Source: Ampelomyces quisqualis | Lineage: Eukaryota; Ascomycota; Dothideomycetes; Pleosporales; Phaeosphaeriaceae | Length of the DNA stretch: 64,000 nucleotides | Direction: 5' to 3' | NCBI GenBank assembly: GCA_018398575.1 | Contig: JAGTXZ010000003.1 | Location: 2,542,001-2,606,000 of the forward strand | Shown: positions 1 through 11,545 of the stretch, one piece after another | How positions within the stretch are numbered: position 1 is the first letter of the stretch | How the letters are laid out: each line of letters starts with the position of its first letter | Position numbers and translations under genes: made by a program | The notes under the pieces: generated by a model | Told to the model about the DNA's origin: nothing | Databases searched by the model: none | The model's input: the letters and a program-made list of their open reading frames with translations, nothing else

Positions 1-1022
1 AGGCCTACTTCTACTTCTCGCTCTTCCACGAGGAACTCGACCCCAAGCCGCCCTCCAAGCAGTCGCCCGTCATCAACATCCGCGGCAAGCTGCTCGCCGC
101 CCTGCGAAGCGCTGTGCTGCGGAAAGACCCCGATACGCAGGCCTCGGTCACCACCCTGCTGCTCCGCAACTACATCGCCACCGCCGACATCACACAAGCC
201 GATCTCCTCGTCGCGCAAACCCAGTTCCCGCCGAATGCCCCCAACAACCAGGTCGCGCGGTACCTCTTCTACCTCGGCCGCATACGCGCCATCCAGCTGT
301 CCTACACCGAGGCCCACGAGCACCTGATCAGCGCCACCCGCAAGTCGCCCTCCGCACACGTCGCCACGGGCTTCTACCAGGCCTCGATGAAGCTGCTGAT
401 CGTCGTCGAGCTGCTCATGGGCGACATTCCCGAGCGCGACGTCTTCAGCCAGCCGCGTCTCGAGCGCGCCCTCGAGCCATACTTCCGCCTTGTCCGCGCT
501 GTCCGCGTCGGCGACCTGCAGGGTTTCCTCAAAGTTGTGCACATGCACTCGACGACCTTCCAGCAGGACGGCACCTACACGCTGATCCTCCGCCTGCGAC
601 AAAATGTCATCAAAACCGGCATCCGCATGCTGTCGTTATCCTACTCGCGCATCTCGCTCCGCGACATCTGCATCCGCCTGGGGCTCGAGAGCGAGGAGTC
701 GGCCGAGTACATTGTGGCCAAGGCAATCCGCGACGGAGTGATTGAGGCTTCGATTGATCACGAGAAGGGTTTCATGCAGACAAAGGTGGCCGGAGACATT
801 TACGCGACCCGCGAGCCTGGCGAGGCTTTTCACGAGCGCATCCGTGCGTGCCTGACGCTGCACGACGAGTGTGTCAGGGCGATGCGCTACCCGATGAACC
901 AGCACCGTCTGGAGCTGAAGAACGCGCAGGAAGCTAGGGAGAGGGAGCGCGAGCTGGCCAAGGAGATCCAGGAAGGCGACATTGACGAGGACGATGCAGG
1001 TGGTGACTTTGACGGCTTGTAG
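1..1022 (+). CDS. rpn3: 26S proteasome regulatory subunit Rpn3 (PSMD3), 5'-partial
   Basis: The frame is open from base 3 to the TAG at 1020-1022 (about 339 visible codons), so the start lies before the window. The visible part reads through a helical TPR-like stretch (YLFYLGRIRAIQLSYTEAHE) into a PCI/winged-helix region (SYSRISLRDICIRLGL near codon 215) and ends in an acidic tail DDAGGDFDGL. Rpn3 is a non-ATPase PCI subunit of the 19S lid that scaffolds the lid in nucleus and cytosol. Family members are about 500-550 residues, so roughly the first third is missing. No intron is seen in the visible part. The assignment rests on remembered family sequence; order of motifs and length fit well. 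Confidence 0.9.
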   Translation, partial: AYFYFSLFHEELDPKPPSKQSPVINIRGKLLAALRSAVLRKDPDTQASVTTLLLRNYIATADITQADLLVAQTQFPPNAPNNQVARYLFYLGRIRAIQLSYTEAHEHLISATRKSPSAHVATGFYQASMKLLIVVELLMGDIPERDVFSQPRLERALEPYFRLVRAVRVGDLQGFLKVVHMHSTTFQQDGTYTLILRLRQNVIKTGIRMLSLSYSRISLRDICIRLGLESEESAEYIVAKAIRDGVIEASIDHEKGFMQTKVAGDIYATREPGEAFHERIRACLTLHDECVRAMRYPMNQHRLELKNAQEARERERELAKEIQEGDIDEDDAGGDFDGL

Positions 1023-1335
1023 AGGCTCAAGTGACCATCTTTCCGCGGCATGTACGATAGCCAACTGAGCGGCATTGATAGACCTGAGTAATCTGGACGA
1101 ACGAATCATGATATCAAACCATATTATCTATCAATCTTGTTGATCCAGTTCACCGTCTTGATAGTGACTCCACAAACGTCACCCCGTAGAGTCTGGCCCG
1201 AAGCAGGAATATCCGTGAACTAGCCTCCGTGCCTCCGCACTCCGCAGCTCCCCCCAGCTCAGCCCCGCAACCACCATCAACACGTAAACAAGGCCAGCTT
1301 GACGGACACAATCATGCACCACCACTGTCATAATA

Positions 1336-2374
1336 ATGTATATCCTTCTAGAGCTATGCCGGGCACGTGACTGATTCCTCACAGGATTGACGTATCCAGG
1401 CGTCTGCGCCGAGCCATCCTCCTCAACAACCTCCCTCTCGTAAAGCGCATCGTCCGGAACAACCCCTCGAGGCTTCGCAACGTAGACTTTGACGACAAGA
1501 GCAACACGAGTCTGCATCTCGCAGCACGGCATGGCTTCACCCAGATTGCCGTATGTCGTCATGGCAAGCGTCCAAGCATGAATCAGGGCTGATGCGAGCC
1601 TAGGAATTTCTCATCGACAAAGGCCACGAAGACGAAATGATCAGCCGAAACAACGACTTTGAGACACCGCTTATGCTCGCCGCCGCAGCTGGAAAAGAGG
1701 ATGTGGGCGTTACGCTTGCTAAGCGATTTCCGCAGTGTATTCCCTGGCGCGACAGAGCTGGACTTGACGCCGTACGCACCCCTATATCTCCCCCTACCAC
1801 ACCCCCCATTAACACCCGCAACTACTAGCTCATGCTCGCCTGCAAATCTGGCTTCGGTACCCTCCACCTCATGCCCACGCTCATCCTGCACGGCCCCTCG
1901 ATCCTCGCCGCCGCCGATTCCAACGGCAACACGGCGCTGCACCACGCTTCCGCCAGCGGGGAGTTGAAAGCGGTGCGCATGTTACTCCAGTACGGCGCGA
2001 ATCCGCTCGCGAGTAATGCGTTTAGTTGGACGCCGGTGCATTATAGTGCGACGAGCGCCGCGGAAGCCTATTTCAAAACGCTAATTATTGAGTTCGAGAA
2101 GAAGAAGGCGGAGGGCAGGAGGGAGGGTGAGAGGAGAAGGAAGGGGGCGGGGGTAAGGTTGGTTACGGATGAGGACGGATTAGAGGGGCGTGGCAGAGTA
2201 AGCGGCGATAGAGAAAGAGCTCGAGACGACGCGGCCATCAATGGCTTGCCGCAGCCAGGTATAGAATGGAGTCCGATCGAGAAGAGGAGGGCTATGACGC
2301 CTACGGAGGGCAGGGGATGGACGTTTACGCCCGAGGGTATGAGAGCTAGGGCGGAGACGGGGGAGTCAATCTGA
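1336..2374 (+). CDS. avo2: TORC2 subunit Avo2-like ankyrin repeat protein
   Basis: The model is join(1336..1337,1385..1550,1604..1771,1829..2374), 293 residues. The protein begins MIDVSRRLRRAILLNNLPLV, then four to five ankyrin repeats (TSLHLAARHGF, TPLMLAAAAGK, LMLACKSGF, TALHHASASGE, TPVHYSA) and a basic/acidic low-complexity tail. This order and the N-terminal LR-A-I-NLPLVKR pattern match yeast Avo2, a non-essential TORC2 component at the plasma membrane. All three introns (47, 53 and 57 nt) have GT..AG ends and keep frame. The start codon appears to be split: AT at 1336-1337 and G at 1385. The ATG read without splicing at 1336 gives only 12 codons before a stop, and no other upstream ATG is in frame. 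Confident in the gene, moderately so in the exact start. Confidence 0.78.
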
Positions 2375-3375
2375 TTCGACATTTTTCGAGCGCGCGGGAT
2401 GGTTGTGTTGTTGAGGCGTATGATGTCGCCGCTAAACTTTTCCATTGACACAAATCATCTTCCGCATTTCGAGCATTTGGAGCAACACACTCCAACAACT
2501 GCCTCATCGTATATCCTCCTGGTGTGGTGTAGCCCATCGCGCAATGAAAAAGAAAATCTTTCCCCTGCGATTCATCCTCGCCACGCACAAAGCACGAGAA
2601 AGCCGTCGGTTGCTTCTCACCTCACTCCACCCTCCTCTGCTACAGTAAAACGAAATGTACATAGTCTCGGCGGTAAGCGAGTTGGCACCAAGAGAACCCC
2701 TTCACCCGTATCTGGGTCTTATCTGAGTAGACGTCGGTCTTGTTTGACTCATGGCCTTGTCTTTTCGACGGTCATCGTGTAATTTGACGTCCTTGCATGA
2801 TGCGACGGGTCTGTACATGTTAGATATAGTCTTGCCTACGCATCGGGCCACGAAATATCCAGAGACTTGTAGAGTGGGTGTTCTTGTATGCTGTACCTTT
2901 GGCGACGTTTGACGGTGTTGAACGCTTGTCGTTTTGTGAATACTTGCATGTCGTTTGATCGTGTCGAGATAGTAAAGCTGATTGGTGAAAGGCTTGGAGA
3001 TGGGATTGGTAGGTTGCCCGAGTATGTGTCTTCAACTTTTGTTGCCGCGTAGGGTTTGCGCAACCTTACCTGGACAGCGGCCCCATTCAGGGCTTGTCCT
3101 CTAGGCACAAGTGATGTTGGGGTTTTATGCTGTTCTTTCTACCTGGTGGGGGCATATAAGCTCGACTTGGGCTGGAGACTTCTTTCCTTTCACATCGTTT
3201 TGTCTTGCATGGTTTCCAAGGTTTCTCGGATTCGTTCGCTTCGAAGTTGTTGCACTTCTCAACACGTCTGGACTCAAGGACACAGTACATTCCTCTCTAT
3301 TAAGGCTGTTTACACTACTTTCGAACAGTCTCTCAAAGGTTAGGTGAGAGAGAAATTGTCCAGCCGGAAAGGTGA
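2375..3375. other. Intergenic region, no supported gene
   Basis: Several open frames of 60-130 codons occur on both strands, but none has recognisable motifs or plausible splice partners. A TATA-like CATATAA at 3150-3156 lies about 220 bp upstream of the next gene's visible coding part and may be its promoter. Confidence 0.4.
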
Positions 3376-4385
3376 GGCTTTTCTGCCTTGGCTTCGGACC
3401 TACAGCTATTGCTCTACAGCACTTCACACACTCAGGGCAAGCGGCGTCGAATCCTGGAGTTCGACAAAATCTACAGTCACGACGATATAATGCTTTACAT
3501 TGTAAGCGAACATTGATGCACATCACTTCAGGGACCAACACTGACATGCACCAGATCGATGGCAAAGCAAATCTTACGTTCCAAGGAAGGCGCATGCTCT
3601 TCGCTTTGACGAGGAAAGGTAACCATGTTTGGGCATCTTTCCTCGACGAGTCCGATGGAGCGAGCATGTGTCTGTGCACAGGGCCGTCACTCGACCACGC
3701 CAGGTCCAACATTAACGTTAAGAGTATCGACTACTCGACCGTTGCTCAAGAACTTGGACCCCTGGCCAATCCATCCAACATCAAAGATCGAGCTTTCGTC
3801 GCATGGTCGTACTTTGGCGCCATGGAGCTACAAACACTGAGAAGACTGGAGTTAAGGGAACCAGGCATGAGATATAATCCCATTGATCTTGACACATACA
3901 TCTACACTTTTCGACGCTACAGTCAACACTACGAGTATCCGTGGGACTCTAGCCCGGTTTCGATCGAACACGAAGATCAAGAGTACGAGTTCCCGGTCGA
4001 TGATATGAATGCCAAAAATAGCGATCAAGTGGTGAACTTCAACTTCAGCTTCAAATCTGGTGAGCTGGCTGAGGCCCTCAGGGAATTGGAAGCTCAAGAC
4101 GAGCAGATTCTTAGTGCATCTCTTGAAGAGGATTTCTCTAGCTGCGATCTAGAGCTCGCTTCAGTGGACTCTGATGAGGGGAGTGAGCTCGTGGTTGATG
4201 AAATGGATGGCGATAGCATGGTTGAATGCAACTCTATCGTCACGGACGATGCGTTCGGAGGGTTCTCGGGTGCCGAAGACGAGCAGCAGGCTCTCGAGGA
4301 CTTTTCTGGTTCCGATCTAGAGCTCGCTTCAGCGAACTCCGATGACGAGCAGGAGTTTGTGATCGAAGAAGATGCCTACTGGTAA
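3376..4385 (+). CDS. Hypothetical acidic-repeat protein, start unresolved
   Basis: I do not recognise the family. A 53-nt intron at 3502..3554 (GTAAGC..CACCAG, with a CTGAC branch site) joins an upstream frame containing RRRILEFDKIYSHDDIMLYI to IDGKANLTFQGRRMLFALTR, which reads much more like protein than the unspliced frame. The upstream exon is open from 3376, but no in-frame ATG is visible, so an earlier exon is likely; an ATG at 3209 is a candidate that I could not join in phase. The C-terminal third is strongly acidic and holds two copies of a repeat with the cores EEDFSSCDLELASVDSDEGS and LEDFSGSDLELASANSDDEQ. It ends at TAA 4383-4385. A decayed third repeat copy follows downstream. It looks lineage-specific. 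Confidence 0.5.
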
Positions 4386-4392
4386 CCCTTTT

Positions 4393-4530
4393 GAATACAA
4401 CTGCATCCTCGCAGACGATGCGTTCGCAGTGTTCTCGGAAGCCGAAGAGGAGCAGGCTCTCGAGGAGGAATTTTCTGGCTGCGATACAGAGCTTGATTCC
4501 GCGGACGTCGATCAGGAGGACTCATGTTAG
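4393..4530 (+). repeat. Decayed extra copy of the acidic repeat
   Basis: Immediately after the stop of the preceding gene, a shifted frame reads ADDAFAVFSEAEEEQALEEE then FSGCDTELDSADVDQEDS before TAG. It is clearly homologous at DNA level to the in-gene repeat (shared GACGATGCGTTCG and CAGGCTCTCGAGGA). It is cut off from the gene by TAA 4383 and a frame change, so it looks like a former C-terminal repeat lost by mutation. A 33-nt GT..AG segment lies between, but it is too short for an intron and would give an immediate stop. Confidence 0.55.
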
Positions 4531-4989
4531 TGAGGCCTCCCGACAAGAAAAACAACAGGATACTGATTTAGAGGGTTTCTCGACCTGAATAGTGCACAAT
4601 AACTTGGATACTGTCAGTACTTATCCTGCTCAAAATGGTTGGCGACCTCGAGAATGCTTACACAAAGCCATGTGAGAAGTCACAAGTGCTGAAGTTGGTC
4701 ATGTAATTTGCATGCTTCATTCGTGGGGCTGGTGGTACTTAATTAGTGCTGCCTGTTTACAGCCCAAACGGATGGGCGAGTTTTCTGAGAAATTCCAGCA
4801 TGATTTTGAGTTTGGCTGTGTTCAGGAATATAGCACTGCATAGCATACTCAGATGCTGAGAGATGCAAGAAAGGAAAATTGCATAGATGTTTCATACCAG
4901 TGACTTCATGTTCCATAAACGACAGTGAATCTCGAAAGTTCCTTTCAAGATAGGGTAAAGTACTTCGTCTCTCAAACTCTCTCTCTCGC
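4531..4989. other. Intergenic, nothing recognised
   Basis: This is the convergent space between the acidic-repeat gene (+) and the CmcJ/AsaB-like gene (-). No ORF, RNA or repeat is supported here. Confidence 0.4.
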
Positions 4990-5993
4990 TTACTTCAGCG
5001 TATCATTCTCATGAAACACCAACGCCCTAACTTCAATACTCTCCCTCCCTTCTCTATCCTCCGTATTCGGTACTTCGAAAGCTGTATGCGGCACTCTCCT
5101 GGCCCTCCCATCTTTCTTCGAATCAAAGCACTTGATCAACAACACCTCATCAGGGGTAAGGCCCGACTTGTAAAACCATCTATACACACCATTAGCATGC
5201 CAACCCAATTCTACATGCGAGAAAGCAACTTACTTATGTCCCGCATCATGTTTGACTGAATAAGTTTCCCCCCTTCGATTCGGATAAATCAACTCAATCA
5301 CCACAAGATGTTTGTCGTCCACGCTCCCCGCTTCCGCTACAGCCAATGGGTCGCGCTGAACAGTCTTGATCGGACGCCATACGTTGATAATCTGCACGCG
5401 GCCTTGCAGCAGCTTGTCAGCTTCCTCGGGGAGATGGTGCGGGACGCGCGAGAGTGCTGCGGAGTAAGATTGGTCAATGTGCACACGTTGCACGGGGCCG
5501 CGGAGATTGGTGCCTGTGGCGGATTGGGCGGCGGGGCGGCGGATGGTGTGGTCGAAGATGAAGACGCGGGATGCGCCGGTGCTGTGGTTGATAAGAAGAG
5601 AATGCTTTCAGAGGGTTATGGGGACGTACACATCCTTGAGCAGCTTTTCTGTCTCGGCGTAGTATCCACTCTTGATCTGCTCGTCGTCTAAAAAGTCTTT
5701 CTCCTTGGCACTGTGGGCGTGTATTTGGAAGCCATTGCCGTCGAGGTGTAGTCTTTTTCGCGTCCTCGGACATCGCGGACAGTCACAGGATGGACTTCAG
5801 TCGGGCGCTCGTAGGTGTCTGGTCGGTCAACGTATGCGGGGTGGGGTGGCGATCCGTCTTCATTGGGTTTGTAGTAGTGCAACACAGTATCGACATCTTG
5901 GGGACCGGACTTATTGGATGTGGCCAATGATTGGGTGGTTTGAGGTGAGTGCGTTGGGGCTGCAGAAGGTGGGATTACAGCGGCTGTAGCCAT
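4990..5993 (-). CDS. CmcJ/AsaB-type hydroxylase/desaturase-like protein, with a one-base frameshift
   Basis: Exons read 5993..5630, 5581..5234 and 5179..4990 on the minus strand, with introns of 48 and 54 nt. The protein starts MATAAVIPPS and shows the hallmarks of the fungal CmcJ/AsaB family: YVDRPDTYERP, KEKDFLDDEQIKSGYY, GASRVFIFDHTIRR, RGPVQRVHIDQSY, VQIINVWRPIKTV and DEVLLIKCFDSK. Members are non-haem-iron-type oxidoreductases linked to cephamycin methoxylation, gibberellin desaturation and fungal secondary metabolites. The spliced length is 902 nt, one short of 301 codons, and the conserved frame changes at about 5743-5748: REKDYT in one frame continues as LDGNGFQIHAHSA in another. This is either an assembly indel or an inactivating mutation. 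No biosynthetic partner genes adjoin it. Confidence 0.75.
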
Positions 5994-6361
5994 GTCGAAG
6001 CACAACAAACTTGAGAGTAAATTGGTTAGGTTGAGATTCGAAGTGTTTTGTGTTTTCATTCCTTGCTATAAGCTTGGTTGTGGTCTTATACACCTTGTGG
6101 TTCTGCACAATAATATGTCAGCTGCCCAGGTTCCCCGCAAGCACGCAATACCATGGGCACGCGGAGTGATCTGCTTTGAAATGGAAACCGAGAAACTCGT
6201 CCTTGTGCACTCCGCCGAGATGACGGAATGACACGCATTGGTTGAAGCCATTCAGTGCCGAGCACCCATCTGACACTCTGACAGCATATGACATTCGAAA
6301 GGGTATCATAAAATCTGAATACTAAACACTGCAGCTGGGTAGGCCGAATTTATCTGTCCGA
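5994..6361. other. Intergenic 5' region of the CmcJ/AsaB-like gene and 3' region of the permease gene
   Basis: Only overlapping short frames without motifs are seen. The minus-strand gene above presumably uses this stretch as its promoter. Confidence 0.35.
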
Positions 6362-8103
6362 CTATTGCGCGATGTGAACCAGCTTCGAGATAGTAGTGCC
6401 GTCGCTCAAAGTATCCTCGTCCTCCTCGATCCTGTAGCCTCTCCACTTGGGAATAAGCTTGAACCATACAGCCCAGTATACGAGACCGAATAATATCACA
6501 CTGACCCCCACTACAGCGTATGTAGCATACCATATTCCGCTATCTGCACGCTTATCCTTTGGTGGGAAGAATGGCGCAGCAAGTAAAGCAAAACACAGTA
6601 TAATCCTCACCACAACTGCTCCATTCCATGCCCTGAATGGCCGCTTCAGATCTGGACGCTTGTAGCGTAGCCATAGAAGACCGGTACCAGATGCCAGTGC
6701 GAAAATCTGACCCGGGTAGCCTTCCACTTCCAGTATAAACGAGTAAACTTCACTCGATGGTGGGAGCGTGATGACGAGGAACGAGGGAACGTAGTGTACG
6801 ATGAGACCGCCCATTGGAGCGTCGAAGGGTTTCGATGACGCAAGAATGCTGGAGAATGGCAAAAAACCTTGTCGAGCTATCTCTTGATTTAGTCGCGCCT
6901 GGAATTGTTAGCTCTTTCCATACCCCCTAAGGTGCATGACTTACCAAAGCAAATGTGACAACCATGACATTTCCAGCGCCAGAGAGCGCTACAGCAAGAG
7001 GCAGCAGTGTCCTGCCAATTCTGGGACCGAACAGGCTTTCAAAGAACAGTGCCGCAATAAGTTCCCGACTGTTCTTGATCTCGTCCAGTGGTACGACAAT
7101 AAAGTAGGCAACGTTGACCAGCAGATACATGACACATGCTGTGATAAGTGCTGTTATCGACACCGTCTTCAGTGTTCGTATGGGACTTCGCACTTCGTTC
7201 ATAACCTGCACGAATTAGCTCGTCCTCAAACACGGACGGCTGACTTACGTTGTTCACGTTGTTAAGGCCTGCAAACGAGTAGAACACTTTGAACAGCGAA
7301 GTGGATATGATGCCCCAGCTCCAGTCGCTTCCTTTCCAAAATTCTGAACCCGCTGGGAAGTGACTCTTCTTTCCGCGTCCTCCACGACCCTGGAAGGCGA
7401 CCACAAACAACCCTGCAAATATCATGAACACCACCAAACCAACCTTGATCCAACCTAGGAAGTTTTGAACGCGGATACCAGTCTTCACGAAGCAACTGTG
7501 GACGATCGTAATAGCTGTAAGTAGACCGACCGCGAGAGATTTGCGTCGAAAGTCTGTAGCGTCTACATCGAAAGCGTAGAGAGTATACTGGGCGAATACG
7601 ATGCAGTTGCTTGCTGTAAATCCTAGCAGGACTGCTTGTGTAGCGACCAGTGTACTGGCGAGAAATCGCGGTCTTCGATACACGAACTCCAGATACACCT
7701 TCTCACCACCTGAGCGTGGCAGCATGCAGCCATACTCTAGTCCCACCGCAAGCCCGCATGCCGCAATGATTGCACCCACAACCCACAGGGTCAACGATAG
7801 CCCCACGCTTCCGACATCTTTCACGATCACACCTGGCGTCGCGAATATACCGCTGCCGATGACGCGTGAGATGACTAGAATGTACGCGCTGGACCAAGAT
7901 ATTGTACGCCCTAGGGTCGATGTTTCTGGCAGTACGTCGTCCTCGATTTTACGGGAGGTCTCATCAGCGATTGTGGTTGCAGATTCCTCGCTGGAGGTGT
8001 CGCCTTGAGTGGTATCTGTAGGCGTGGCGACTCGTGAAAGCAGCGGTTCCTGCTCTCCTGAATGCATGGCCATGTCTTGTTCGGAGTGGTATTGTGTTGA
8101 CAT
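6362..8103 (-). CDS. Amino acid permease, APC superfamily, methionine-permease (Mup1) type
   Basis: The model is complement(join(6362..6898,6945..7205,7249..8103)), 550 residues; introns of 46 and 43 nt are in phase. A hydrophilic N-terminal tail of about 85 residues is followed by about 12 hydrophobic helices starting at SWSSAYILVISRVIGSGIFA. The GSGIF motif in the first helix and the EVRSPIRTLK loop after helix 6 are typical of the LAT/Mup1 branch. It would import methionine or related amino acids across the plasma membrane. I chose the ATG at 8103 (MSTQYHSEQD); an in-frame ATG at 8205 would add 34 residues. It is divergent from the chl1 gene, with about 540 bp between. The substrate is inferred from family only. 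Confidence 0.87.
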
Positions 8104-8642
8104 TTTATCTTGACCTTCATGATGAGATGACTGCGAGATATTCTGGGTAGCATCCGAGGTGTTTGGATCGCGGAAGAACGTGTGAAGCGCAATTGTCAGC
8201 ATCAAGACGTGATTTCGGGCACGAATGTCGCGCTATTGGTGTTTCGGATCACGCAATCTTGTGATCTGTTGACGCATTCTTGTTCGACCACACAAGAAGC
8301 TTAATTCCAGATTTTCCTCATCTCTTCGACTGGCCCTGCTTCACATGCATTGCAAGGAGTCCACTCTCGGCTCCAGATACATAATGCAAAGCACGCGACA
8401 AGGTGGTGTGCAGAACCGCACCAGCGTGGACAGAACAGGGACATGATGCGTGCGAGTGGGAAGGACGCGTTGAATTGCTTGTGGGGGCTTCAGTGGCACG
8501 TCTCGATACTCCGTAGAGATCAGACGATTCAGAGATGAGTGAAGACGATACGAGGAAAGGTGAGGAGTCGTTAGCGCCTCACGTGTCTACGCGCGCGTTT
8601 CGTTCTTCGCACACCTCCTTCGCTCTCATACACATCACAACC
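8104..8642. promoter_or_regulatory. Shared divergent promoter region of the permease and chl1
   Basis: The 539 bp between the two divergent start codons must hold both promoters. No clear TATA box or known operator was identified. A short in-frame ATG at 8535 upstream of chl1 could extend that protein but looks like leader sequence. Confidence 0.4.
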
Positions 8643-11247
8643 ATGCCCGATAACGATGACACAGAGCGCGACTTCCATCATCCGTACCAGCCCTATGAAA
8701 TCCAGAAAGCTTTTATGAACGCGGTCTATGGCTGCTTGGAAAGTGGCAAAGTAGGCATATTCGAGTCTCCAACCGGAACCGGCAAATCACTAAGCCTAAT
8801 CTGTGGATCTCTAACCTGGCTGCGCGACCATAAACGGCAAACATTCGAAGATGGATTTGCAACTGATAAGAGTACACGCGATGAGCCTGACTGGATACTC
8901 GAATACGCACAGACGCAGAAGAAGCAGGAAGCGCTTCGTCGCAAGCAAGAGTTGCACGATCGCATAGCCAAGGTGAAAGCCAAGGAGAGGCGCGCCAAAG
9001 AGCGATTTGAGGATGGAGAGCCGCGGTATAAGAGGCAGAAGGTGGCGATCGCAGGAGAAGGGCCGGATGACGAGGCTCAATTTGTCCTCGACGATTACGA
9101 GAGCGACGAGGAGCATGCAAAAGCAGGGAGATCTACTGGGTTCAACGACTCGGGCCTATCAGCAGAAACTCAAGCATTGATGGAGCAGCTGGGATTCTCT
9201 ACGGGTGCATCGAATATTGAAGATGGAGACATGCCGGACGAGACCAAGATCTTCTTCTGCTCTCGGACGCACTCTCAGTTGACGCAATTTACAAGCGAAT
9301 TGAGTCGCGTTAAGATGCCGCCGGCTATCAAACTGAACGATGAAGATGGGACTAGTGTGGAAATGCTGGTCGAAGACGTCAAATATCTCACATTAGGCTC
9401 CAGAAAGAATCTCTGCATCAATAGCAAGGTCAGCCGACTTGGGAATGCGACCGCCATCAACGAGCGGTGTGTGGAGTTACAGCAGGCGACCAGCACCGAG
9501 AGCAGATGTCCGCACATGTCAAACAAGGAGAATGAGAGCTTGCTTCACGACTTTCGGGATCATGCACTTGCGAAGATCAGAGACATTGAGGATCTGGGTG
9601 CGCTAGGCAAAAAGCTGGGAATATGTCCATACTATGCTTCTCGACCAGCAATCCAGCATTGCGAGGTATGTCGCCAATCCCTTGCCATGTCTCGCCTTGC
9701 TAATTCCCTAGATTGTGACCCTTCCGTACCCACTGCTACTCCAGCGATCTGCTCGCGAAGCTCTTGGTCTGTCCCTCAAGGATCACATCGTCATCATTGA
9801 CGAAGCGCACAATCTGATGGACGCTATAGCTGGCATCTATTCAGTATCTGTTACTCTCGATCAAGTGCAACAGGCGCGTGAACAACTCACTTTGTATCTA
9901 CAGAAGTTTCGCAACAAATTAAAAGGAAAGAATCGGGTCTATGTCGCTCAGACCATCCGCATACTAGACTCCATCCTCGTGTATCTCAACAAAGTCCACG
10001 CGGATGTCAAATTGACGGACGGTCTTGTTGACATGCTTTCGATCATGTCTGGAAAGGGTGTCGATCAAGTGAACATCTTCAAGCTCAACACATATCTCCA
10101 GGAAAGCCGACTGGCGCGGAAGGTTGACGGGTACACCACGTTTGCTGAAGGAGCAAATGAACTGAAGAGCAAGACCGGCAAAGCGCCGCGACAGAATGTA
10201 CCAGTCTTGATGCACGTGCAAGCTTTCCTGCTCTCGCTGATGAACCCATCCGCCGAAGGTCGATTCTTTTACTCGAAGGAAGACTCGTGCGTTACCTTGC
10301 GTTACATGCTTCTCGATCCAACGTATCACTTCCAGGATATCGTCGAGGATGCGCGAGCAGTCGTTCTAGCAGGCGGCACAATGTCTCCGATGAGCGATTA
10401 CGAGCAGCATCTGCTGGCTTATCTGGATCCATCAAAGATCATGAAATTGTCCTGTGGCCATGTCATACCACCATCCAATCTCCTTGCCGTTCCTGTCGTG
10501 CGCGCGTCTTCTGGTGCCGAGTTCGACTTCACTTTTGAGAGCCGCAACAAAGAGAAGACGATAACCGATCTCGGCCGTGCCATCCTCACTATGGCACAGC
10601 ATATTCCCGATGGCCTGGTCGTGTTTTTTCCCAGCTACTCATACCTCGACAAGTGCATGGAAGTGTGGAAACGCCTGAAGGTGTCGACATCAGAAACATT
10701 CTTCAATAGCTTTACAAACAAGAAGCCAGTGTTTCTCGAACAACGGAGCCAACAGTCACAACAACCACCAAACAAAGAAGCAGCGGTCAACTCGGTCTTA
10801 ACCTCTTATAGGGCTTCCATTGCTCAAGGAAGCGGTGGCTTACTGTTCGCCGTCATCGGTGGAACTCTGTCTGAAGGCATCAACTTCAGCGACGCCCTCG
10901 GTCGGGGTGTTGTCGTCGTCGGCTTGCCATTCCCGAACCCGCACTCGGCAGAATGGAAAGCCAAGATGCAGTACATCTCCGCCAAAGAGACGAAGCGCGG
11001 AGGAGACGGAAAGGCAGCAGCGGGAGACTTTTTTGAGAATGCGTGTATGCGGGCTGTTAATCAATGCGTTGGGCGGGCAATCAGGCACAAGGGCGACTAT
11101 GCCGCGATCTCAATGCTGGACAGGCGGTATGGCACGAAGCGCATTCAAGACAAATTGCCAAAGTGGATTAGAGGGAGTTTGACGACTGGTCTGGGTGTGC
11201 TGGACGTGGAAAGGAAGTTGGACACGTTCTTTGCTGTGAAGAGATGA
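8643..11247 (+). CDS. chl1: ATP-dependent DNA helicase Chl1 (DDX11 family)
   Basis: The model is join(8643..9665,9712..11247) with a 46-nt intron, 852 residues, the normal size for Chl1. It is an XPD/Rad3-like superfamily 2 iron-sulphur 5'-3' helicase acting in sister-chromatid cohesion in the nucleus. Visible motifs are Walker A SPTGTGKS (42-49), a charged insert rich in K/E, HSQL motif Ia in FFCSRTHSQL, four candidate Fe-S cysteines (NLCIN, ERCVEL, SRCPH, GICPYY), the DEAH box in VIIDEAHNL (about 370) and motif VI QCVGRAIRHKGD (about 790). The start MPDNDDTERDFHHPYQPYEI is preferred because the Q-like PYQPYEIQ motif then sits at the N-terminus as in the family. No damage is seen. Confidence 0.93.
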
Positions 11248-11545
11248 GGCTGAGGATGTGGCTGGTGTGGCGTATTCAGATCCACTTCCGGCCCAGACTA
11301 GGGCGCACCCCGTCTCACTTGTCAGTGTCTCGTGTCTTCAATTGACGACCATTCCTTGAACAATGTTCAAATTTTCAATCAACGGCTTCAGAAAACCGAG
11401 ACCGAATATCTCGAATGAATGCAGGAACGACGTACTTGAAAGCCAATGCACATTCCCAAAGAACCATTTCACGTGAACATCAGCAAGTCACTACCACAAT
11501 GATATAAACGCACCAAGACACACCATACGCAAGTCCACAATCATC

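Noticed and set aside
2399..2782. 127-codon plus-strand frame after avo2
   Set aside because: Composition is random-looking, with no start context or family; it overlaps a frame on the other strand.
3125..3712. 195-codon minus-strand frame
   Set aside because: It overlaps the plus-strand acidic-repeat gene, whose spliced frame is more protein-like; the minus frame has no motif or intron support.
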